Below are positions 1 through 9,094 of a DNA stretch of 64,000 nucleotides, piece by piece (positions within the stretch are counted from its first letter, which is position 1; the number at the start of each line of letters is the position of its first letter). This DNA is from Candidatus Krumholzibacteriota bacterium (lineage in GTDB: Bacteria > Krumholzibacteriota > Krumholzibacteriia > JAJRXK01), in NCBI GenBank assembly GCA_029262065.1, contig JAJDAC010000021.1:37728-101727 (forward strand), read 5' to 3'. The translations under genes were made by a program, and so were the position numbers. The notes beneath the pieces were generated by a model. The model worked only from the letters and a program-made list of their open reading frames with translations, did not search any database and was not told the origin of the DNA.

Positions 1-528
1 CTCGAAAGCATGGCCAAGACCCAGATCTTCGATCGCCTGAAGAAGGTCACCGAAGCACTGGCCAGCAGCTACGGTTGGATTCTCATCGACACGCCGCCCA
101 ACCTCGGAGTCCTGACGCAGAACTCCCTCGTGGCCGCCGGCTACGTCCTGGTGCCGTCGCCTATCAACGGGTTGTCGGTGGGCACCATGCGGCTCCTGAA
201 GGACACGCTCGATGCGGTCCAGAACTCGAGCAACGACCTTCTCCAGATGCTCGGCATCCTGGTCACCATGAAGGACGCGCGTACGAAGCTCAACGAGAAG
301 TTGGTCAAGGAAGTCACCGACATCTTCGGCGAGGATGCGATCTTCAAGACGCACATCACCACCAATACGAAATTGGAAGAAGCACCGGCTGAATTCCAGA
401 GCATCTACTCCTACGACAGCAGTTGTGTGGGGGCTACGGTGTACCGTGACTTCCTGAAGAAGGAACTGCTGAACCGACTGGGAGAACTCGAGAAGAAGCG
501 CACCGAGCTGATCGAGGCCCGTTACTAA
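1..528 (+). CDS. ParA-family ATPase, C-terminal part (5' end outside window)
   Basis: The frame is open from base 1, so only the last 175 residues of the gene are seen; the P-loop lies outside the window. What remains shows the switch II region of ParA/MinD ATPases (LIDTPPNLGVLTQNSL) followed by the usual strand 'VLVPSPINGLSVGTMRLL' and a C-terminal half rich in charged helices. ParA proteins are ATP-dependent dimeric cytoskeletal positioning factors that segregate DNA or place protein complexes. The downstream gene is convergent and no parB is visible, so the partner is unknown. The same switch II pattern recurs in the ParA-CBM fusion at 23681, which makes the two distant paralogs. Confidence 0.85.
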   Translation, partial: LESMAKTQIFDRLKKVTEALASSYGWILIDTPPNLGVLTQNSLVAAGYVLVPSPINGLSVGTMRLLKDTLDAVQNSSNDLLQMLGILVTMKDARTKLNEKLVKEVTDIFGEDAIFKTHITTNTKLEEAPAEFQSIYSYDSSCVGATVYRDFLKKELLNRLGELEKKRTELIEARY

Positions 529-575
529 CCGTAACCAGAACCCAGTCACTGGAGCCAGTTACCGGAGCCAGCGCG

Positions 576-2261
576 TCAATCGATCGGTTCAGAGCGAGCC
601 CACTCGAGCGTGGGGCCTCGGAGCGTGACCGCGAACCGTATTTCAACAACGTCCTCGCTCCGCTGCGAATTGTTCAGATCGGATACATCGTGGAAAGCCG
701 CCTGCAGGGCGGCTTTCGCGTACGGGGCCAGATCCACTTCCACCGTCATCCGGGCGATGTTGCGCACCTCGACGTTGCCCAAAGGAAACGGGCGGCCGGC
801 GTTGCCCATGCGCGACGCCAACGATGTGATGCGGTTTTCGCCGCGTCGCAGGCGTTCGACTTCCAGCGCCATGGACCAGCCGTGTCCGTTGCGATATCCC
901 ACGCGTACGTTGTGCAGATCGGTGTCGGGTCCCTCGGGCGCGCCCAGCGGTCGGAAGAAGTGCCGGTAGTCGGTGGCGTCGCCGCGGTGCAGGTAGGTCC
1001 AGCTTCCCACACGACGCGACTCAACTCCAAGTAGCCAAGGTGAACGGGCCGACGGCGACCAGTCGGCGCCGAGCGTCCAGCCCAACTGATCGGGGTTGTT
1101 CTTGCGGCCTTCTTCGGCAATCTGCAGATCGTCGACCAGGAACGAACCGTACAGGTGTACGCCCGAGTGTCCCAGGAACGCGTCGAAGTCCAGCGAGTTC
1201 ATGACGTTCACCTGCACCGACGCCCCGCCGTCCTGCTCGGTCTGTGCTTGCGCGTAGAACTGGATGGGGTTGAGGTAGAGCAGGTTCAAGCCTTCGCCGG
1301 GTCCGGCCACCAGTGCGGTCTCGCTCAGGCCCACGCGCAGGCGTGTGGAGTTCTGGGCACCAAACCACAGATCGAGGCGGTGCCCGTACAGAAACCGTCG
1401 ATGTTGCGTGACGCCAGGATCCAGCGTATTGAGCGTATCGGCGGCGGCCACGCCCTCCGAAGAGAGCTGCGCGGCGAACGCCTGGATCTGATGGCGATCG
1501 AGTTGGACATGTCCGTGGAGCATGTCCAGGTACGGCGCCGTCGACGACAGAATGAGGCTGCCCAACCGCTCGGGTCCCCACTGCAGGGGGGCGCGTCCCA
1601 ACACCACGCCCCAGGTCCTTCCGGCCCAGCGCACGTACGCTTCGTCGACGTTGTTGCTGGAATCGAGTTGTTCGAACTGGCGCGTACGGTTCAACGGGTT
1701 GTTCCGGCCGTCGGTATCGAACGCGAAGCGGAAGTGGCCGGAGAGCGTTTCGTTGACCGCCGCATCCAGCCGCAGCGCGGCCCGGGCCCGCACGCCATCG
1801 TCAACCTGATCGTGTTCACCGATGTCGGCGTAGCGGGGCTGCATCTGCAGATGTGGATCGGTGCCGTGGGTTTCGACCCAGACCTCGGGTTGCAGAGCAA
1901 ATCCCACGGTTGTTTCGCGCGCGCCGTAAGCCAGCCAACGGCGGAGCTGGGCCCCCGGCCCGGTTGCGAACGCCGCGGGGTCCAGCCACAGGCGGTCACG
2001 ACCCACCGGTAGATTGGGCTCGGACAGATACGCGGTATCGCCGGCGTGGCCCTCGCGAAGATGTCCTCGGCGCCAGAGTTCCCGTACCAGCTCGAACTCC
2101 AGGTCGAGCGGTGAAAACCACGCACCGTGGGCCAGCTGGGAGCGCGCCCCGAATGGTCGGTTGGGCGCTTCGGTCGTGGTCTGCGAACGCGTGGCCGTCG
2201 CTGGCCACAGCGCCATGGTCACGACGAACGCAATCCACGTTGGTTTCAATGCGTGGCGCAA
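576..2261 (-). CDS. Wzi-like capsule assembly outer-membrane beta-barrel protein
   Basis: A 561-residue protein with an N-terminal signal sequence (basic start, then IAFVVTMALWPATA and SQ) and then alternating aromatic/polar strands typical of an outer-membrane barrel. Family-like stretches are 'GRAPLQWGPERLGSLILSS', 'LYLNPIQFYAQ' and 'LYGSFLVDDLQI', which match the Wzi capsule-assembly family; in Escherichia coli Wzi anchors capsule at the surface. I chose a TTG start at 2261 because GGAGG lies 6 bases upstream; a longer TTG-started reading to 2306 has no such site. It is divergent from the SDR gene and lies a few kb from export and polymerisation genes, so a role in anchoring or exporting a surface polysaccharide is likely. 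Confidence 0.75.
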   Translation of the reverse strand: MRHALKPTWIAFVVTMALWPATATRSQTTTEAPNRPFGARSQLAHGAWFSPLDLEFELVRELWRRGHLREGHAGDTAYLSEPNLPVGRDRLWLDPAAFATGPGAQLRRWLAYGARETTVGFALQPEVWVETHGTDPHLQMQPRYADIGEHDQVDDGVRARAALRLDAAVNETLSGHFRFAFDTDGRNNPLNRTRQFEQLDSSNNVDEAYVRWAGRTWGVVLGRAPLQWGPERLGSLILSSTAPYLDMLHGHVQLDRHQIQAFAAQLSSEGVAAADTLNTLDPGVTQHRRFLYGHRLDLWFGAQNSTRLRVGLSETALVAGPGEGLNLLYLNPIQFYAQAQTEQDGGASVQVNVMNSLDFDAFLGHSGVHLYGSFLVDDLQIAEEGRKNNPDQLGWTLGADWSPSARSPWLLGVESRRVGSWTYLHRGDATDYRHFFRPLGAPEGPDTDLHNVRVGYRNGHGWSMALEVERLRRGENRITSLASRMGNAGRPFPLGNVEVRNIARMTVEVDLAPYAKAALQAAFHDVSDLNNSQRSEDVVEIRFAVTLRGPTLEWARSEPID

Positions 2262-2354
2262 GATTTTCCTCCGGAAGAGAACGAGCGAACTGGTGCAACG
2301 TGGCAACTGGATCTAGTCTTGTCCAGGCAGGAATTCAACCGAAACGAGGATCAC

Positions 2355-3053
2355 GTGAATGAACTGAAAGACAAACTGGCGGTCGTTACCGGAGCCAGCC
2401 GCGGCATTGGTTTGGCCATCGCCCGGTCGCTGGTCGCACAAGACATGCGGGTGGTCATGACCGGGCGAGAACAGGCAACCATAGGTGCGGCGGCCGAAGC
2501 AGCGGGGGCGGGGGCGACCGGCTTGGTGTGCGACCATGCCGATCCCCAGGCCGTGCGGCGCTTCGCCGACCAGGTGCTGAAGTCCCACGGTGCCCCGGAC
2601 ATCCTCGTGAACAACGCCGGTGTCATGAAGTGGGGGCCGGTGCTCGACATGGATCTCGAGCTGTGGAACGACGTGATCGCCACCAACCTCACCGGCGTGT
2701 TCGTGACCACGCAGTCGTTTCTGCCCGAAATGCTCAAACTGGAGCGGGCCGACATCTTCATGATCAGCTCGATGAGCGGCAAGAAGGGTGACCCTGGGGC
2801 CTCAGCCTATGCGGCCAGCAAGTTCGGACTTCAGGGGTTTTCGCAGTCGCTCATGTACGAGGTGCGCAAGCATGACGTACGCGTGATGGTGTTGAATCCC
2901 AGCAGCGTCGACAAGTCCACCAGTGACCGTGAGTTTGGTGCCGGCCTGCATCTGCACGCCGACGATATCGCGGCCACCGTGGTTCATCTGGCGAAGTTGC
3001 CCGGACGCACGCTCATCCGCGACATGGATATCTACGGTACCAACCCCGCGTAG
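2355..3053 (+). CDS. SDR family NAD(P)-dependent oxidoreductase
   Basis: A 232-residue classical short-chain dehydrogenase. It has the cofactor motif TGASRGIG near residue 12, NNAG near residue 85, and the catalytic Ser plus YAASK pair near residue 150 (SSMSG ... SAYAASKFG). Substrate cannot be read from sequence. The GTG start at 2355 is preceded by GAGGA with a 4-base gap; the ATG four bases on is out of frame. Its last 22 bases overlap the end of the convergent pgeF gene. Sits divergently from the Wzi-like gene with less than 100 bases between starts, so the two may share a control region. Confidence 0.85.
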   Translation: MNELKDKLAVVTGASRGIGLAIARSLVAQDMRVVMTGREQATIGAAAEAAGAGATGLVCDHADPQAVRRFADQVLKSHGAPDILVNNAGVMKWGPVLDMDLELWNDVIATNLTGVFVTTQSFLPEMLKLERADIFMISSMSGKKGDPGASAYAASKFGLQGFSQSLMYEVRKHDVRVMVLNPSSVDKSTSDREFGAGLHLHADDIAATVVHLAKLPGRTLIRDMDIYGTNPA

Positions 3054-3745
3054 GCGATGTGCCGGCCGCAGATGCCGCCGTCGCGGCGGTAGCTCCAGTA
3101 CAGACCGTGGTGTTCAAAGGTGCAGTGGTCACTTGCGGCAATGCGAGCCGGGTCGAGCCCCGTGTCGGCCAGCCTGGATCGAGCGGCCAGTTTCAGGTCC
3201 ACGTGCGGCTTGGGTTGTTGGGGCGGCCGTGGTTGCCGTACGAACCGTGGGTCGAACTGCTCGGCGACCTCCGGCCCCACCTCGAACCTATCCACACCGA
3301 TGCTGGGGCCGATCCACGCGTTCAGCTTCTCCACGTTCGCGCCCTGGTCGCTCAGCGATCGCACCGTGGCCTCGAGCACTCCGCCGACCATTCCGCGCCA
3401 ACCCGCATGGGCCGCCGCCACGACGTCTCGGTTCCAAACCAGAACGGGGCAGCAGTCGGCCACCGATATGAGAACGTAGAGTCCGCGGGCGGTCGTGAAC
3501 AACGCGTCTCCGTCGCCCTGCAGTCCTCCTTTGGTGGCGGCCCGGACCCGAGCGCCGTGGACCTGGTGGCACCAGGCCAGACGAGCGGGCTCGGTGCCCA
3601 GCGCGGTCGCCAGAATCTGGCGCGCTTCTACCCGCGTTGGTTCGGGGTCTTTGGCGTCGTTGTAGGGAAAGCCGAGCCGGGTGGAGATGCCACCACGTAC
3701 TGGCCCGGTAGCGAGGCGGGCGTCCAGGTGCAGAACCGGGTTCAT
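3032..3745 (-). CDS. pgeF: Peptidoglycan editing factor / polyphenol oxidase-type laccase-domain protein (PgeF)
   Basis: A 237-residue YfiH/PgeF family protein. Signature elements are 'CHQVHGARV', 'SVADCCPVL' and 'AAHAGWRG', which carry the conserved His-Cys-His metal site of this family, and the C-terminal 'YWSYRRDGGICGRHIAY'. Family members act on purine nucleosides in the cytosol and prevent misincorporation into peptidoglycan precursors. The start ATG overlaps the stop of the upstream glycosyltransferase (ATGA), so the two are translationally coupled. The 3' end overlaps the SDR gene on the other strand by 22 bases. Confidence 0.88.
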   Translation of the reverse strand: MNPVLHLDARLATGPVRGGISTRLGFPYNDAKDPEPTRVEARQILATALGTEPARLAWCHQVHGARVRAATKGGLQGDGDALFTTARGLYVLISVADCCPVLVWNRDVVAAAHAGWRGMVGGVLEATVRSLSDQGANVEKLNAWIGPSIGVDRFEVGPEVAEQFDPRFVRQPRPPQQPKPHVDLKLAARSRLADTGLDPARIAASDHCTFEHHGLYWSYRRDGGICGRHIAYAGLVP

Positions 3746-5271
3746 CCCGCGAAGGCGAGCAAGGCGCGACCAACCCACAGACCGAACGCCAGCAGCGAAA
3801 GACAGGCTACCAGCGACGCGAGCGACAGCAGGCGATCCATCTGCCGCCCCAAGGACGAAAGCCCCACGTAGGTGAAGCCGGCCAGAAAGAGCAGAAGAAA
3901 TGGAATGGCCACGTAGCGTTGACTCTGCACGGCGACGATCAGGCCCACGCCGAAGTAACCGGCCAGGGCCAGTTCCAACCACGTGAGCCAATGGTGCCTG
4001 AGTCCGTACGCGAACGATCGACGCGTCTTCGTGCCACCCTCGCCGTATTTGGGCGTGCGCATGAACGGCGAGCGATGCCCCAGGAGCGCTTCCATCACCG
4101 CGCGTCCATTGTTCATGGAGAGTCCGATACCCAGTGACAGCAACGCGGGCATTACCTTGATGGTAGACCACGTACTGCGGCCGGCGGCGCGTTGACAGAC
4201 CACATGGTAGGTACCAACGCAAAGCGTGGTCAGGGCCATGGCCGTGGCGAATGCAATCATCCACGGCCGGTCGGTGTCAAACCGCGCGCTCAGCGTGGGT
4301 ACCCAGAGAAAGCACGGAATGGCCATCAGCAAATAGGTCATGTTGTTGGTCAGGTGCAGCACGGCTTCTACCTTCACGCGCCATGGCAGCGAACTGCGCA
4401 AAACCAACGGTAGGATCTTGCGGGCCGTCTGAATGCTGCCCTTGGCCCAACGATGCTGCTGCGCCTTGAAGGCATTCATGTCGATGGGAAGTTCCGCGTC
4501 GCTGGAAAGATCGTCGAGGTAGACGAATCGCCAACCCTTGATCTGCGCGCGGTAGGAAAGATCGAGGTCTTCGGTCAGCGTGTCGCCTTGCCAACCGCCG
4601 GCGTCGTCGATGCACTCGCGACGCCAGACCCCCGCGGTGCCATTGAAGTTGAAGAAGCGGCCAGTGCGGTTGCGGGCGACGTGCTCAATGTGGAAGTGCC
4701 CGTCGAGAAAGATGGATTGCAGCCGCGTGAGAAGCGAATACTCTCGGTTCAGATGACCCCAGCGCGCCTGCACCATGCCCACGTCGGAGCTCTTGAAGTA
4801 CGGCACGATCTTGCGCAGGAACTCGGTGGGGGGAATGAAGTCCGCGTCAAACATGGCCACGAGCGATCCGCGCGCGCTACCAAGACCTTCGGCCAGCGCG
4901 CCGGCCTTGAAGCCCGATCGGTCCTCACGGTGGATATGTTCGATGGGAATACCAACGCGTTGAAGCCGGCGTGTGAGTTTGGCCAGCAGGGCGCGGGTCT
5001 CATCGGTCGAGTCATCCAGGAGTTGGATCTGCAACCGATCGCGGGGATAGTCCAACCGGGCGGCGGCCATGGCCAGGCGGCGCGCCACGTAGCGCTCGTT
5101 GAACAGAGGTAGCTGCAGCGTTACAAACGGCAGGTCCCCTTCTTCGAGTACCGTTTCCTGGGGCCTGCGGTTTCGGACCCGCCAGTACAGGACGAGCAGG
5201 AAGAAGCGATGAAGACCGAACAACGCCAATCCCGCGACGGCTGCGAAGTATATGAGAAGGATTGGCGACAT
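3742..5271 (-). CDS. Cellulose-synthase-like membrane glycosyltransferase, family 2
   Basis: A 509-residue processive-type GT2. One N-terminal membrane segment (ILLIYFAAVAGLALFGLH) is followed by a GT-A domain with 'LLDDSTDETRAL', 'MFDADFIPP', 'TEDLDLSYRAQ' and 'QQHRWAKGS', which are the D, DxD, TED and QxxRW motifs of cellulose/hyaluronan synthase-like enzymes. Four or five more membrane segments follow in the C-terminal third. All catalytic motifs are intact. It probably polymerises or adds a hexose at the inner membrane, possibly to a lipid. The start at 5271 fits the N-terminal membrane helix; a longer reading upstream has low-complexity, non-family sequence. It is coupled to pgeF and divergent from the GT-C gene. 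Confidence 0.85.
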   Translation of the reverse strand: MSPILLIYFAAVAGLALFGLHRFFLLVLYWRVRNRRPQETVLEEGDLPFVTLQLPLFNERYVARRLAMAAARLDYPRDRLQIQLLDDSTDETRALLAKLTRRLQRVGIPIEHIHREDRSGFKAGALAEGLGSARGSLVAMFDADFIPPTEFLRKIVPYFKSSDVGMVQARWGHLNREYSLLTRLQSIFLDGHFHIEHVARNRTGRFFNFNGTAGVWRRECIDDAGGWQGDTLTEDLDLSYRAQIKGWRFVYLDDLSSDAELPIDMNAFKAQQHRWAKGSIQTARKILPLVLRSSLPWRVKVEAVLHLTNNMTYLLMAIPCFLWVPTLSARFDTDRPWMIAFATAMALTTLCVGTYHVVCQRAAGRSTWSTIKVMPALLSLGIGLSMNNGRAVMEALLGHRSPFMRTPKYGEGGTKTRRSFAYGLRHHWLTWLELALAGYFGVGLIVAVQSQRYVAIPFLLLFLAGFTYVGLSSLGRQMDRLLSLASLVACLSLLAFGLWVGRALLAFAG

Positions 5272-5357
5272 TTTGGCTCGTGCGGCGGGGAAGGTCCGCG
5301 GGGGGTGGACGGGGCGCCATGCAGTGAACCGTCTGGGCCTCACTGGGGTGCATCGCC

Positions 5358-6641
5358 ATGTTAGTGCTGACGGTACGGCGAAACAAGCCCGCGATCTTGC
5401 TGGCCCTGGCATCACTCCTAGTGTACGCAGTCGCCGCCTACTTCGCCCGCGCACCGGAACAAACCCCATGGTGGCTTTTGGCTTACGCCATTTCCTGGGG
5501 GCTGTACCTGATCACGTTTCGTGCTCGGGCCGACGATGAGTTCGTGGCGAGTCCGTGGGTCATTCTGGCCTGGGCTGCCCTGGCGCGACTCCTGTTGGTG
5601 CCTACCGAGCCCTGGCTCAGTGACGATCTCTACCGCTACTTGCTGGACGGACGGGTCCTGGCCTCGGGCATCAACCCATTTCGCTATGCACCCGAGCACG
5701 AAGTAATCACAGGTCTGTTCCCCGCATTGGCCGCCCGGGTGAACCATCCCGACGTACCCACCATCTACCCGCCGGTGGTCCAGGCGGTGGCCTGGGTCGC
5801 GGCCCGACTGCATCTGGATGCCACGGGGTGGCGTGTTCTGATGACCGGCGTCGACCTGGGAGTCGTCTGGGCGGTCAGTCGGCTGTTTGGCAAGGGCGCG
5901 CGCGGGTGGCGGGCCGCGGCGGTATATGGGCTGTGTCCGTTGGCGATCTGGGAAACCGGCGCCAATGGCCACCTCGAGCCGCTGGTTGCGCTGCCGTTGG
6001 TGCTGGCCGCGTGGTGGTGGCATCGCCACGCGGTGTGGGCGGGCGTGGCACTGGGCCTGGCGATTCTGGCCAAATTCTATCCAGTTGTGATCCTGGCGGC
6101 GTGGCTTCGCCAGCGAAACGCGTTGAAGATCATGGCGCTGGCCGCGGTGATCGCAGTCCTGGGGTTGTTGCCGTTCATGGCCCATGGCGTGGACATTTTC
6201 GCCGGAATGCGTACATACCTGGCGCATTGGAGCTTCAATAGTCCCTTCTATTCCATTCTGGAAGCGTGGACGGGCCAGCGTGCGTTGCTGCGGGTACTCC
6301 CATTCGTGGTGATTCTGGTGGCTGGCCTGGTTGCTGCACTGCGACGCGAGGATCCTGTTCGTTCGACTCCCATGCTCCTGTTCGGGTTGCTGGTGCTTGG
6401 ACCTACCTTGCAACCGTGGTACGCCCTGTGGGTTCTCCCTTGGCTGGGAGATCGACCCCACACCGGCCTGTGGTCGTTTGTCGCGGCCATGGGGGGTGCG
6501 TACGCGGTGTGGTGGGAAGTCGCCCGGACCGGACTGTGGGAGTTGCCGCCGGGCGTCGCCGGATTACTCTGGGGACTGGTCGTCCTCGGGTGGATGGTGG
6601 CCTGGTGGAAAGACAGTGAACTGGGTGCCGAAACCGCTTGA
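5358..6641 (+). CDS. GT-C type (GT87/DUF2029-like) polyprenol-phosphate-dependent mannosyltransferase-like protein
   Basis: A 427-residue polytopic membrane protein with about ten hydrophobic segments. 'LSDDLYRYLLDGRVLASGINPF' gives an Asp-Asp in the first periplasmic loop, the usual catalytic feature of GT-C enzymes, and 'GLAILAKFYPVVILAAWL' is the hallmark GLAxxxKxYP helix of GT87/DUF2029 proteins. Such enzymes transfer a sugar from polyprenyl-phosphate outside the membrane. Its neighbour on the other strand is a cytoplasmic-side GT2, so a two-sided glycan or glycolipid pathway is plausible. Acceptor unknown. Confidence 0.78.
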   Translation: MLVLTVRRNKPAILLALASLLVYAVAAYFARAPEQTPWWLLAYAISWGLYLITFRARADDEFVASPWVILAWAALARLLLVPTEPWLSDDLYRYLLDGRVLASGINPFRYAPEHEVITGLFPALAARVNHPDVPTIYPPVVQAVAWVAARLHLDATGWRVLMTGVDLGVVWAVSRLFGKGARGWRAAAVYGLCPLAIWETGANGHLEPLVALPLVLAAWWWHRHAVWAGVALGLAILAKFYPVVILAAWLRQRNALKIMALAAVIAVLGLLPFMAHGVDIFAGMRTYLAHWSFNSPFYSILEAWTGQRALLRVLPFVVILVAGLVAALRREDPVRSTPMLLFGLLVLGPTLQPWYALWVLPWLGDRPHTGLWSFVAAMGGAYAVWWEVARTGLWELPPGVAGLLWGLVVLGWMVAWWKDSELGAETA

Positions 6642-6659
6642 ATGGCGGGGAAAACCAAG

Positions 6660-6687
6660 TTGTCACCTTCGGTCGCCGTCCATTAGG
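6660..6687 (+). promoter_or_regulatory. Weak candidate promoter of the first polysaccharide operon
   Basis: TTGTCA at 6660-6665 and CATTAG at 6681-6686 are separated by 15 bases, which is short of the ideal 17. They lie in the only gap (6642-6730) before the SLBB export gene, where the operon's promoter should be if it is not read through from the GT-C gene. The match is poor and this is a positional guess. Confidence 0.25.
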
Positions 6688-6730
6688 GTGGCGCGCGGGC
6701 CTCGCAACGTCCCTAGGGAAACGCTGATTC

Positions 6731-9094
6731 ATGCCCAGAGCCAATCTCGAATCCAGGACCAGATCCATTCCACGCCACAAGCTGTGGCTGGCGTTTGCTA
6801 TTCTGGCACTGACCGGATCCGTCTTTGCGACGGCGACCGCGACGGCCCAGACGCCAGCCGAAACCGCTGACCTTCTCGAGCGGGTCGAAAATCTGTCGCC
6901 CGCGCAGAGAGCGCTCCTGATGGAGCGCCTGCGCGGGGCGCCGATGGTGGCCGACTCCACCGTAACCAATCCCAGCGCCCAGCCCATCGACGATCGCTTC
7001 GAGGCCAGACCGCTGGGTCAGTCGTTGGATGTCGCCGATTCGCTGACCGCGTTGTCATCGAAGCGGCCCCAGTTGGCTCAGGCCGAGCTGCGCCGATTTG
7101 GTCAATCGCTTTTTGACCAGTCGCCCGAAACATTCTCGCCGGGTTCGTTCGGGCCAGTACCCGCCGACTACGTCATTGGCGTTGGCGACGAACTTGTCGT
7201 GGAAATCTGGGGCGACGTAAGCCTACGCGACACTTATCGAGTCGACCGCTCCGGCAGCATCCTCGTGCGCGATGCCGGTCGCATCACGTTGACGGGCATG
7301 ACCCTTGACGCGGCGCGCCGCACGGTCGAACGACAGCTGGCGCGCGTGATCAGCGGCGTGAAGCCGGGCGGCGGCGGAAGCACCTTCGTAGACGTTACCA
7401 TGGGCCGCCTGCGTGCCATTCGCGTGTTCGTGATCGGCGAAGCCACGCGTCCGGGCGGTTATGAAGTGAGTGCGGTTTCAACCGTTTTTCAGGCGTTGTA
7501 CGCCGCGGGTGGTCCCAGCGAAATTGGTTCCATGCGGGCGATTCAACTCATTCGCAACAACCGGATCACGGCCGAGTTGGATCTGTACGAATGGCTCACG
7601 CGTGGTCTACGCACCCAGGACCTCACGCTGCGCGACGGCGACACGGTGTTCATTCCGGTCACCAATAGTACCGTGACCATGCAGGGTGAGGTGCGACGTC
7701 CCGCCATCTTCGAATTGAAACCCGGCGAGGGCGTACGCGAACTCGTGGCGTTCGCCGGCGGGCTTGGCGCCAACGCGCGAGCCGACCTGGCGCACGTGGA
7801 GAGGGTGCGGCCGCATGAAGATCGTGCCGTCGGTCAGCTGGATCGCTTGCATCTGGATCTGTCCCTGGAAGGGGTGTTCGACGTAGGCGCACCTTCGGTC
7901 CCCTTGGCCGACGGCGATCGCGTGACGGTGCTTCCGCTAAGCGACCGGGTGGAAGCCTACGTAAGCATCGGCGGCAGCGTGGGTCTTCCCGGTCGCTACG
8001 GATACGAATCGGGCATGCGCCTGAGCGATCTTGTTCAGCGCAGCCAGGGGTTGTGGCGAGACGCCTATCGCGATCGCGCCGTCCTGGTGCGCGTGCGCGA
8101 TGATTACACGCGCCAGAGCATTCCCGTGAATCTCTCCTCGATACAGCCGGATTCCGCCGGTGACGTGACGCTGGCGCCGATGGACTCGCTGCACGTGTTC
8201 TCGCGTGAGATCTTCCAGGAAGAACGCATGCTGTCGATCCACGGCGAGGTTCGCGTTCCGGGCGAGTACCCGTACTTCGAAGACATGACTCTTCAGGACC
8301 TGGTACTGGCGGCCGGTGGACTTCTGGAGTCAGCCGAGGCGCGCTCAGCCCAGGTGAGCCGCGTCACGCTCGATGGCGAGGGCGGCGACGGGCTGGCCGA
8401 GCTGTTCGACGTAGAGTTGGGGCGCGATGGATCATCGCCAGAGTCGGCTACCTTCGGGCTTTCCAACCATGACCATGTGTTCGTGCGCAAGCTTCCCGGC
8501 TACGAGCTGCAGCGCAACGTCATCGTCGAGGGCGAGGTACGTTACCCGGGTGTGTACACGTTGCATTCGCGCGAGGAACGACTGTCGAGCGTGATCGCCC
8601 GCGCCGGCGGATTGCTCGACACGGCCTATCCCACCGGCTTTCGCTTCGTCCGCAGCGAAGGCGATGTGGGCAACGTGGGTCTGGACCTGGCCAAGGCCAT
8701 GAAGGATCCCGGCGGCGCCAACGACATCATCTTGATGGCGGGTGACGAGATCGTCATTCCACCCCAGCCCATGAGCGTGCGCGTGGTGGGTGCGGTGGGT
8801 TTTCCCACCAGCGTGGTGTTCGAAAAGGGCAAGAGCATTGGCGACTACGTAAAGAACGCCGGTGGTTTCACGCGCGATGCCGACAAGGGCGGCACCAAGA
8901 TCGTGTACCCCAATGGTCTTTCCGGCGGTGTGCGCAGGTTGTGGCCCGACCCGGGAGTGAAACCGGGATCGACCATCTTCGTGCCCAGTCGCGATCCCAC
9001 CGAGGGTGTGGACTGGGGCCAGGTGATCGTGGGTACCACGTCGATCATCTCGAGTCTGGCGACCATCTATCTGGTCATCGACAGGACGAACTGA
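6731..9094 (+). CDS. Polysaccharide export protein with six SLBB-type domains
   Basis: A 787-residue secreted protein. A signal peptide (LAFAILALTGSVFATATATAQ) precedes a Poly_export domain (YVIGVGDELVVEIWGD). Six repeats of SLBB type follow, each beginning with a 'V..GEV..PG.Y' strand and ending in an AGG helix; they start near residues 230, 315, 410, 495, 600 and 690. E. coli Wza has only two SLBB domains in about 380 residues, so this is a long form that could span the periplasm. A hydrophobic stretch (VIVGTTSIISSLATIYLVI) ends the protein and might anchor it in a membrane. First gene of a six-gene operon; its TGA shares a base with the next ATG. Confidence 0.88.
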   Translation: MPRANLESRTRSIPRHKLWLAFAILALTGSVFATATATAQTPAETADLLERVENLSPAQRALLMERLRGAPMVADSTVTNPSAQPIDDRFEARPLGQSLDVADSLTALSSKRPQLAQAELRRFGQSLFDQSPETFSPGSFGPVPADYVIGVGDELVVEIWGDVSLRDTYRVDRSGSILVRDAGRITLTGMTLDAARRTVERQLARVISGVKPGGGGSTFVDVTMGRLRAIRVFVIGEATRPGGYEVSAVSTVFQALYAAGGPSEIGSMRAIQLIRNNRITAELDLYEWLTRGLRTQDLTLRDGDTVFIPVTNSTVTMQGEVRRPAIFELKPGEGVRELVAFAGGLGANARADLAHVERVRPHEDRAVGQLDRLHLDLSLEGVFDVGAPSVPLADGDRVTVLPLSDRVEAYVSIGGSVGLPGRYGYESGMRLSDLVQRSQGLWRDAYRDRAVLVRVRDDYTRQSIPVNLSSIQPDSAGDVTLAPMDSLHVFSREIFQEERMLSIHGEVRVPGEYPYFEDMTLQDLVLAAGGLLESAEARSAQVSRVTLDGEGGDGLAELFDVELGRDGSSPESATFGLSNHDHVFVRKLPGYELQRNVIVEGEVRYPGVYTLHSREERLSSVIARAGGLLDTAYPTGFRFVRSEGDVGNVGLDLAKAMKDPGGANDIILMAGDEIVIPPQPMSVRVVGAVGFPTSVVFEKGKSIGDYVKNAGGFTRDADKGGTKIVYPNGLSGGVRRLWPDPGVKPGSTIFVPSRDPTEGVDWGQVIVGTTSIISSLATIYLVIDRTN

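Noticed and set aside
4453..5112. Long frame opposite the GT2 gene
   Set aside because: It is the shadow of the glycosyltransferase in a high-GC sequence; composition and lack of motifs argue against coding.
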